Assembly: GCA_034440615.1 (NCBI GenBank)
Contig: JAOTOM010003667.1
Location: forward strand, 62,001-126,000
Direction of reading: 5' to 3'
Source of the DNA: Ashinkailepas kermadecensis
Taxonomy: Eukaryota > Arthropoda > Thecostraca > Neolepadidae
Length of the DNA stretch: 64,000 nt
A program made the translations under genes and the position numbers. The notes under the pieces were generated by a model. The model was not told the DNA's origin. It saw nothing but the letters and a program-made list of their open reading frames with translations, and ran no database searches. Below are positions 56,646 through 64,000 of the stretch, one piece after another; the stretch's first letter is position 1, and every line of letters starts with the position of its first letter.

Positions 56646-57362
56646 ATGGGCGACGGCCGAGCGGCGTTGACCGACCAGCAGCTGACCTCACTGGAGGAGG
56701 AGAAGCGGCGGCTGGCGGCCGAGCAGAGCCTGCTACAGCTGGACATCGCCGCCATGGAGGCCGAGCTGACGAGACGCGCCGGCGAGCCGGCCGACGTGGA
56801 CACGCGGCTTCACGAGCGGCTCGCCGCGCTCAACGCCCAGCTGAGCGGGCTGGCGTTCGACGACGTCGCCGTGCGGCTGGTGTCCGCCGAGCGCGGCGTC
56901 ACCGTCACCGCGTGGGTGGTGCGCGCCGTGAGCGCCGCCGCCGACGCCGCGCTCCGCCTGTCCTACGTGTGCACGCGGCGGCGACGCGGCGACGCGGCGT
57001 GCGGCGACGCGACGGTGCTGGCGCACAGCGCGTGCCTGGCGCCGCTGGTGGCGGCCGCCGGCGCCAGCCTCCACCGGCTGCTGTTCGGCCTGTGCGAGCT
57101 GGGCCGGCTGTGCGCCGAGCGCAGCGTCGCCGCCGGCCGCGTCGACGGCGACGGCGCCGAGCGGGAAGCGCGGCTGCCGCGCGCCGGCGGCGGCTCCGTG
57201 CGCTGGAGCGTCCGCTTCAGCGACAGCCTGCAGCGGTTCCAGCACGTGTTCGACGTGGTCAGCGACGCCGGCGTCAGGACGCGCCTGCCGCCGGCGCTGC
57301 AGCGGGAGGCATGTGAGAAGGGCGTGGAGTGGCTGCTGGGCCAGCTCGGGGTTCGTCAGTGA
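56646..57362 (+). CDS. intronless gene of unknown function, coiled coil plus unassigned domain
   Basis: 238 residues. The chosen ATG has a near-perfect Kozak context (GCGACCATGG); upstream in-frame ATGs (for example MDVASVF at 56601) are possible. Residues 8-45 (LTDQQLTSLEEEKRRLAAEQ onwards) show heptads of a coiled coil. A second helix (HERLAALNAQLSGL) follows, then an alpha/beta-looking part with RLSYVC, a helix AHSACLAPLVAAAG, and the C-terminal SVRWSVRFSDSLQRFQ then LQREACEKGVEWLLGQL. The coiled-coil-then-compact-domain plan recalls kinetochore RWD proteins, but this is a guess. Very GC-rich throughout with no stops, like the other true genes here. Confidence 0.7.
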   Translation: MGDGRAALTDQQLTSLEEEKRRLAAEQSLLQLDIAAMEAELTRRAGEPADVDTRLHERLAALNAQLSGLAFDDVAVRLVSAERGVTVTAWVVRAVSAAADAALRLSYVCTRRRRGDAACGDATVLAHSACLAPLVAAAGASLHRLLFGLCELGRLCAERSVAAGRVDGDGAEREARLPRAGGGSVRWSVRFSDSLQRFQHVFDVVSDAGVRTRLPPALQREACEKGVEWLLGQLGVRQ

Positions 57363-59096
57363 CTAGCCGGTGACTCGCCGGTGGCGCGTGTGTGGAGTCG
57401 CCGTGGCATTTCCGCAGTATTGTGATATATGCAGTCCCTGTGTACTACAACTGTGCGCACACGAAACTAAATACCCCGAAAGTGACCAGGTAAGATGTAT
57501 TCCTATGCATTGCACCATTCCATTGAATGAGTTGCTTGAATCATATCAGCAACTGTTAATATTGAAGTAACTTGAAGTGGGACGCATATCATCTTTACTG
57601 GCATTGGACATTCCGTCCCATCAGGAAATAGATAGCTCCTTGATCGGCACCACAAGGCGCTACTGCGTGCTCTAGGCGCGGCCATGGGTAGGGGCAGACT
57701 ATGAATTGCTGATTACTGTACGAACACGAATGCAGCTTTATTAAAAGTGTTGCAATGTTGTATTGATGAAAATCGAGAAAGCCCGTATTTTCCAGCGTTT
57801 TATTGACCCGTTCTAGTTGCAATATCTCATAGCAACTGCAACCTATTGGGGGTCTCAAGGGTTTCTGAGGTGTTCCAAATGTTGTTCCGAAAGTGTTTTC
57901 TTTCTGAACCGCCAGTTAAAACGTTACCTTTCCCGTGGGGAGGTGAGATGTCAGAAGCGGAGTAGATGAGAACAAATTAGAGAAGACGCCAAGCAAGAAT
58001 CGTTCTGGTGTGCTTTGGGCGTGTCTCTTGTGGAGGAGTTGCTTCCACCTATGTAAAAGCTGGGACCTCCACTAGTGCCGGATATCTCCCACATAAACGG
58101 GGTGCAAATTACCGTCACAGGGTTGGGACTGGAAACTGAACCATCAGTTCTTCTTTAGATGCATGTTTGCGCTATATCATATCCATGCAGTTTTTCATAT
58201 ACAATGAAGCTATTGAAAGTCTCAGCAGCATCCAGTCTAGCCGCAACACAGGTTCCGGTGTTGGCTTTTTGTCCTATATGTTAATGAATGAAAACTTCAA
58301 CGTCAATAAGGACAAAATGATTGGTGTAAGCGCTTTGCGCATGCTCAGTTTTAGTTTTTCGTCGGCATGACTTATGAAGTTCCCAGAACAGGAATGGTGC
58401 AGTGAATCGGGAAACACCTAGCTGACCGTTTTTGAGGAGACAACACTTGGTATCGGAACGCGCGTCTTGTACAGTGTGTACCGTGTGCACCTCTGGTGGC
58501 CGATGGTCGCTGCCAACCTCCCACGCCGCAGTCAGCTGACACTGACCTGGTGACTCGTCAGTATGCGTGGTCATTTATGGGCGCCCACCTACTTTGAATA
58601 CACTTGTCTTCTTTTCCACCCGTGTTTTGCCGTGCAGCCGATAACATGCTCGCTGATTGTGGAGAGAACTGGTGGCCGTCTGTGGCGGCCTGGTGACGAA
58701 AAGGCAGCGGTTATATAGATGTCTGCAAATGTATTATCGTTGTTAAAAGTACGGCCGACTTATTTTGTTTGCCATATAATAGTGGTTGAAATGGTTCGTG
58801 TACTTGCCATTCAATCCTCGAAGTTGTCCGGAGGCCATTTTGAGTCCCGGCACTTTAAGACTTAACTTAAGCCGATTACGACTGTTCTCGGGGGACTGAT
58901 TTGCATGGCGTGATTTCAGGTGCGACAAGACTGCATGCATCTTCAATAATCATTAAATAGACTGTGTTTAGCAACATGGCATTCGAGCTGAAGATGCAAA
59001 GATATACTGCGGACGGCGCCCGGCACTTCCTGCTTCATTGGTCGTCTTCACTATCCTTTGCTGTATTCGTTGCCATCGCCATTCCTGTTGTCCGTC
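57363..59096. other. spacer and 3' flank of the receptor gene
   Basis: AT-rich, no repeat matched in the window. A minus-strand gene ends at 59097, so part of this is its 3' UTR; no clear AATAAA was fixed. Confidence 0.5.
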
Positions 59097-61355
59097 TCAG
59101 TCGTCGTTCTGTTGGTCTGCGCGCCGCCCGCTGGTCTGAGCCGCTGGCGCAGGAGAGACGCCGACGACGGCCGTCGCCGGCTGCCGCGGCGGCGCTCTCC
59201 ACAGGCGCACGGCCGCCCGGCCGAGCCGCGGCCACGCCTTCCTCCGCCTCCGCGTCAGTCGGCGCGCGCGCACACCAGCCGTCACCTCGGCGACGAAGGC
59301 GATGCCGGCGGCGAGGCCGCCGACCACCAGCACGAGCGCGGCGGCGGACAGGTCGCGCGTCGTCAGCGGGCGCGGCTGCGTGGTCGGCTCGGGCGCCTCC
59401 GGCCGCGCCGCGCGCAGCCACAGCTCCACCAGGCCCGACTGCAGCAACCGCATCACGGCCGCGTTCAGCTGGCGCGTGAAGCAGGCGCCCTTGCGCACCG
59501 GCCACGCCAGACCCGTCTGGAAGAAGCGCTCGCGCGAGATGTAGTAGAGGTGGCGGTCGGCGCGCCGCCGCAGCGAGTGGCGCAGGTGCGACAGCTCGTT
59601 GACATAGGCGGTGTCGCCGTCGAGCGGCGCCGACGCGCTCGTCAGCTCCTCGATCGGAAACACGCTCATCCTGTCGGCGATCTGGCCGAGCACGGAGCCG
59701 GTGCCGCGGAACGAGTCGAGGTAGAGCGTAACGGCCGCGCGGTCGGCCGACTTGACGCGCAGCCGGGACAGCGCCAGCTGCTCGAGCGTGTCGATGGGCC
59801 TGCCGTACACGGGCACCGACAGCTTGGACGTCAGTATCGTCTGGTAGTAGACGCCGATCACGACCGAGAACACCACCCAGAGAGTGACCACGAGGCGCGC
59901 CAGGCTGCGGCGCGCGCGCACGGGCGGCGCCTGCCCGGTGACGGCCGCCCAGACGACGAAGCCGGCGTCGCCGAGCCGGCCGCAGCGGCGCCTGCCGTCG
60001 TCGGCCGATAGCCCCGGCACGGCCGAGAACACGGCCGTGGCGACGGCGACGGCCGCCGCCAGCGCCGCCCACACGGCGGCGTCGAACGGCGCGGCGATCA
60101 CTAGCCAGCGCGGCAGCGGCGGCGGCCGGCGCAGCAGGAACGACACCGGCTCCTGGCGGAACGGGCAGGTGACGTCCACCACACTGCTGCGCTCCAGCGT
60201 CACCGAGATGTCGCCGATGGCCATGTCGGCGCTGCCGTCGACGACCATGCCGATGACGCCGCTCCAGCGGCCGGCCTCCTGCACGCCGAAGATGCCGGCC
60301 ACGCCGTCCGGCTCCACCAGCCGGAAGCGGAAGCCGAGCGCGCGCGACACCGCCTCCAGCATGCTGACCTCGACGCCGACGGTGCGGCGGCGGCCGTCGG
60401 GCGCGAGCTGGTGGTGCGCGTACAGCGTGTCGACGGCGGCGGTGGTGGCCACGCGCAGCGTGTGGCCGCGCAGCTCGGCGCGGTTGGGTCGGATCAGGCC
60501 GAGCGGCGGCCGCGCGGCGACGTCCGGCCCGTGCCGGTACACGTGCACCGAGCTCAGCCGGCGCGACACGCAGTCGATCCGGTGCGAGAACACGTCCACC
60601 GCGCGCGGGTCGTCGGCCACCATCACGGCAGCGATGCTCTGCGCCTGGTCGAGGCGCACCAGCCGCAGACTCACCGAGCGGCTCACGTTCTTGGCCGGCT
60701 CGACCACCACCATGCACCGGCAGCGGTTTCCCCAGCGGCGCAGCAGCAGCTCCGGCCGGCTGCGGCCGCGGCCACGCGACCACCACCGGTCGCGCAGCCA
60801 GATGACGCACGTGCGCGCCGGCTGCTGCGCCGGCAGCCAGCGCAGCGGCCGGCCCGGCGTGTCGAGTTGCAGCGAGCGCGCGCTGCTGTGCAGGCTGCGC
60901 AGCGTGTCGGCCAGCAGCGCGTGCTCCTCGAACAGCAGCACCACGTCGTCGCCGTCTGTCATCCGGCCGAGGACGTCCGCCAGCGGCGAGCGGCCACCAT
61001 GGGGCAGCCTCGACGACCAGAGCGGCCCATCGACGTCTGCGACGGACGCCGGAGCACCGACCCAGAGCGAACTGCCAGCTGAGGACGAACTGGCAGTTGA
61101 GGACGAATTGGCAGCGGAGCAAGACGTGACAGTCGAGAGAGTGTTGGCAGCCGATGCTAAGGCAGCCGCTGAGGACGAGGTGACGGCCGAGGCTGAGCTG
61201 ACGACCGGGAATGCGTCAGCAGCCGAGGACCCGTCGGCAGCCGGTCCGGAGGCCGGTGTGGGCGAGTGGGCGGCCTGCGACGGCGCGCCGCCAGCCGGCC
61301 GGCCGGCCTGGGAGCCGAACAGCGCGGCGACGCACACCACCTGGGCCCAGCGCAT
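59097..61355 (-). CDS. ionotropic receptor (IR), iGluR-related chemosensory channel
   Basis: 752 residues, no introns. The start at 61355 gives MRWAQVVCVAALFGSQAG, a signal peptide; the frame is open further upstream only because of a minisatellite. Order: Ser/Ala-rich stalk (25-98), variable N-terminal domain (about 105-290), S1 half of the ligand-binding domain (298-400, with DISVTLERSSVVDVTCPF), M1 (417-446), pore loop (463-476), M3 (486-511, ending YYQTILTSKLSVP), S2 (515-650), M4 (669-691), short basic cytoplasmic tail. By eye, Arg389 and Glu587 sit where iGluRs bind the amino acid. IRs detect odours, tastes or temperature in protostomes, usually with a co-receptor. Intronless and single here, it resembles divergent IRs; the subfamily is unknown. 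Confidence 0.92.
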   Translation of the reverse strand: MRWAQVVCVAALFGSQAGRPAGGAPSQAAHSPTPASGPAADGSSAADAFPVVSSASAVTSSSAAALASAANTLSTVTSCSAANSSSTASSSSAGSSLWVGAPASVADVDGPLWSSRLPHGGRSPLADVLGRMTDGDDVVLLFEEHALLADTLRSLHSSARSLQLDTPGRPLRWLPAQQPARTCVIWLRDRWWSRGRGRSRPELLLRRWGNRCRCMVVVEPAKNVSRSVSLRLVRLDQAQSIAAVMVADDPRAVDVFSHRIDCVSRRLSSVHVYRHGPDVAARPPLGLIRPNRAELRGHTLRVATTAAVDTLYAHHQLAPDGRRRTVGVEVSMLEAVSRALGFRFRLVEPDGVAGIFGVQEAGRWSGVIGMVVDGSADMAIGDISVTLERSSVVDVTCPFRQEPVSFLLRRPPPLPRWLVIAAPFDAAVWAALAAAVAVATAVFSAVPGLSADDGRRRCGRLGDAGFVVWAAVTGQAPPVRARRSLARLVVTLWVVFSVVIGVYYQTILTSKLSVPVYGRPIDTLEQLALSRLRVKSADRAAVTLYLDSFRGTGSVLGQIADRMSVFPIEELTSASAPLDGDTAYVNELSHLRHSLRRRADRHLYYISRERFFQTGLAWPVRKGACFTRQLNAAVMRLLQSGLVELWLRAARPEAPEPTTQPRPLTTRDLSAAALVLVVGGLAAGIAFVAEVTAGVRARRLTRRRRKAWPRLGRAAVRLWRAPPRQPATAVVGVSPAPAAQTSGRRADQQNDD

Positions 61356-61449
61356 CCCGACACGAACTGGTGCCGGCGAGTCGGCCGGCCAACAGATCGT
61401 CGCCGCCGACGCTGCCGCAGACCCACCAGCGTCGACCGTCGGCGCGGTC

Positions 61450-61815
61450 CGTCCACGGGGGTGGTGTGGGTCTGTCCAGTGTCGGCCCGCCCACGGGGGT
61501 GGTGTGGGTGTGTCCAGTGTCGGCCGTCGGCCCGCCCACGGGGGTGGTGTGGGTCTGTCCAGTGTCGGCCCGCCCACGGGGGTGGTGTGGGTGTGTCCAG
61601 TGTCGGCCGTCGCCCGTCCACGGGGGGTGGTGTGGGTGTGTCCAGTGTCGGCCGTGGGCCCGTCCACGGGGGTGGTGTGGGTGTGTCCAGTGTCGGCCGT
61701 CGCCCGTCCACGAGGGTGGTGTGGGTGTGTCCAGTGTCGGCCGTGGGCCCGTCCACGGGGGTGGTGTGGGTGTGTCCAGTGTCGGCCGTGGGCCCGTCCA
61801 CGGGGGTGGCGCGAG
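61450..61815. repeat. minisatellite 5' of the IR gene, 37-45-bp units
   Basis: About eight to nine units with CCACGGGGGTGGTGTGGGTG and TCCAGTGTCGGCCGT, the last ones 45 bp each. The 45-bp units keep long frames open on both strands (HTHTTP and CGCVQCRP-like). It starts about 95 bp upstream of the IR start codon, so it lies in the 5' UTR or promoter. Confidence 0.93.
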
Positions 61816-62330
61816 TGTGTTCAGTGTTGCTCAGAGAGTCTGAAGTCATGGTGAGGAGCCCGGAATCTCGCATCAGTATACAGGGTCCTGGGTTCCCAGG
61901 TTCACGTACTTTTGGAAGGAACATGTCGCCTCACCGGGGCATCATTTGAAGCCAAATGAGTGTGATATTAGTCGGAAAATTGGTTCATCTGTCGATTGTT
62001 CAACCCATTCATGAAGGTTTGATGATGTTTTACCTTGGACACAGCGTAGCCTTATTGCCACCAATAGGTGAAACGGCAATTATGGGACCATACTCTGCAT
62101 ATCTAAAACATATAAATATTGCAAAATTATCGCGTTGCGAAAGCGCATCAAACAGCACATCGCCATCCAGCTCTGTTGCGTTTTCGCAACGACAAGCACA
62201 TTGGTGCAGATGATTGCCTTATAAAGCATATGGGAATGAAATGTGACATGCCCTATCGATATTTATGGAGTGTTATTTCACATTAAGTGTGTTAGGAGTG
62301 AAATTCACTCATTCGCAATTGGCTGGGGAA
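61816..62330. other. unassigned DNA
   Basis: Nothing recognised. CAGGGTCCTGGGTTCCCAGG at about 61880 is a small imperfect inverted repeat. Confidence 0.4.
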
Positions 62331-62339
62331 TAGTTTCCG

Positions 62340-62340
<1 letters not shown>

Positions 62341-62395
<55 letters not shown>

Positions 62396-62410
62396 TGTGT
62401 GTGTGTGTAG
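62341..62410. repeat. (TA)n(GT)n microsatellite
   Basis: About 50 bp of TA followed by GTGTGTGTG. Confidence 0.97.
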
Positions 62411-62859
62411 GCGCAACTATACCAATTCGGTCTCCATCCTTTTCCTGGCACCAATCGCTTCCGGTCAACTTTCGAGACAACTGTTAAACGAGCCTTACAA
62501 AGTTTAACTATGTTATTATATGGTGTACAACTCAACGTATGAGTGCAAGCGGTACGCGGGGTACACAACTCCATTCTCGGTGTACATGGGATCGTGTTTG
62601 AAAACACATCACACACTATATCCTTCGTGCTTCTCACAACTGCATTCTCCCCTTTATCGCACCGTGTGGTGCACACTTGATGCGCTTTAGAGCACTTTTG
62701 ATGCACCTTAGAGCACTTTTGATGCACACGAACGAGACACCGCACGCATTCGTAGACAGTTTGGCTGTGGCATAAGAAGCACCGCCGCTATCTTGATACT
62801 TCAAAACGTGGTGTCCCACGTTGTACCGGAGTCCGGACTGAAGAAGAGCGGTAGAAAAC

Positions 62860-62985
62860 AGAATGCTGTCTGCCTGGATTAGCACACGGTGTCTGCGCTT
62901 GTTGAGGATAAGCAGAGCGCTGTCTGTCTGGGTTAGCACCAGGCGTCTGCGCTTGTTCAGGGTAAGCAGAACACCTTCGCGCATA
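62860..62985. repeat. tandem duplication of about 56 bp
   Basis: CTGTCTGCCTGGATTAGCAC and GTGTCTGCGCTTGTTGAGG recur as CTGTCTGTCTGGGTTAGCAC and CGTCTGCGCTTGTTCAGG. Just before it, near 62675-62725, GATGCACTTTAGAGCACTTT-like units repeat as well. Confidence 0.8.
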
Positions 62986-64000
62986 AACACAAGCAAAGCC
63001 CTTTATAGCCCTTTACACAAGCCACCACTCCGCGCAAAAAGCCATGCACTTCTAGCGGTGATGTAAAGCAGGCAAGCGAGTCTGGGGAAATCATTTTTGC
63101 TCGAAATGTGCACACAGTGGACATAATTTTGAACGTCAAAATGACACCCCAATATGGATACATTAAGGACATTGATTTATAGAACACATTTTATATATGC
63201 ATATTATGGTAGTTTAGGTTATGCAATGCAATTTTAGCACATTTAGGCCATGGAAACTCGGTATAAACCATAAAAACAGCAGTGTCTAGCCAGGTTAGGC
63301 CAACCTTGCGCATTTTCTCGACCTGACCTCAGGTCACTTGACTGAGGTAAAGAAAATTGAATAAGAAACTTCTGGTGCACACCATGCACCACACCTGCAT
63401 GCACACCACGGTAAAAATTGAGGTTAGAAGAGCATGCATTTTGTATGCATTCAGCATTTTGGCCGAAAATGGGTCAAAATTGGCCTTGACCTCATACCTC
63501 AGACCTGACATGTAGCAAAGATCAGAGATTTTCGTTTTGTAGACACTATCCAATTGCACTCACGTATCAAGTTTTATATAGGTCAATGACTTTACATTAT
63601 CTGAGGTTGACATTTTTACGTTGGACGCAAAAACATTCATGAAAAATGGTACTGGAAATGTCGCGGCGCTGTGCGCCGCCATTTTCTTCACTGTTGAGGA
63701 AAACCGTCGGGGTGTAGAATGATCACACCGACTCAAGGGTCAATTAAAAATGTCAGCCCAGTTATGGCGTAGCGGCGGAATACCATACAATGTTCCCTCT
63801 TTGAGTCTGTTGTTGTTTGATATTTTTCAGCCCGACCCCAGTGTGGTGATGTCAGCTGTTGCCAGGTGTTGTGATGGGTGTTCGGTGTGGGTTGTCTGGT
63901 GATGCGTGCTGTGTATTTTTGTGACTGTGAAGAGCCAATTAGTGTTCTGTGTGTGTTTTTGGCGGTCTGTGTTGTGTATTTGTGACTGCGGAGAGCTGAT
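62986..64000. other. unassigned right edge of the window
   Basis: AT-rich to 63650, then GT-rich. Near the end a segment TGTGTATTTTTGTGACTGTG recurs as TGTGTATTTGTGACTGCG about 70 bp later. No gene supported; a 5' exon of a gene lying further right cannot be excluded. Confidence 0.4.

Noticed and set aside
61356..61667. N-terminal extension of the IR through the minisatellite
   Set aside because: The internal Met starts a proper signal peptide; the extension is 45-bp repeat sequence.

Overview
This window is eukaryotic nuclear DNA, most likely from an arthropod; a crustacean is possible but the sequence does not settle it. Evidence: a multi-exon upSET/KMT2E-type chromatin gene with canonical GT-AG introns, a protostome-type ionotropic receptor (IR), tRNA-derived SINEs, CR1-like and I/Jockey-like LINEs, hAT and Merlin-like DNA transposons, and short TTAGG-like runs. 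Base composition is split: coding exons are very GC-rich, while introns and intergenic DNA are mostly AT-rich apart from satellites.

Layout. 1-2.6 kb: minus-strand non-LTR retrotransposon, cut by the window edge, ORF2 broken by a stop codon and a frameshift. 3.4-5.7 kb: copies of a DNA-transposon-like repeat and an unexplained GC-richer island. 6.9-29.6 kb: one minus-strand gene, reconstructed here as ten coding exons whose splice phases agree (about 1,921 codons). It encodes a PHD finger, a SET domain that has lost the catalytic motif, and C-terminal motifs of the KMT2E/UpSET family. Its introns hold a 37-bp satellite split by a hAT element, a 123-bp near-perfect palindrome, SINE pieces and a hAT MITE. 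30-56 kb: gene-poor repeat country with a nested transposon stack (CR1 <- hAT MITE <- Merlin-like <- hAT), a Merlin-like element with a transposase remnant, and a CR1 copy interrupted by a 2.4-kb inverted-repeat element. 56.6-57.4 kb: a GC-rich intronless plus-strand gene of unknown function. 59.1-61.4 kb: an intronless minus-strand IR of 752 residues, preceded by a minisatellite. 61.9-64 kb: microsatellites and unassigned DNA.

Three genes are supported: upSET/KMT2E (nuclear chromatin reader), a chemosensory-type IR (membrane ligand-gated channel), and an unknown coiled-coil protein. Nothing suggests that they work together. I found no clearly new defence or metabolic system. The most distinctive items are the ordered transposon nest with target-site duplications, the satellite-filled intron, the large intronic palindrome, the shared SINE 3' end, and a row of SP-psi-K-x-E/D repeats in the chromatin protein. 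All exon joins were inferred by eye from splice sites, phase and remembered family motifs; no alignment or search was run.
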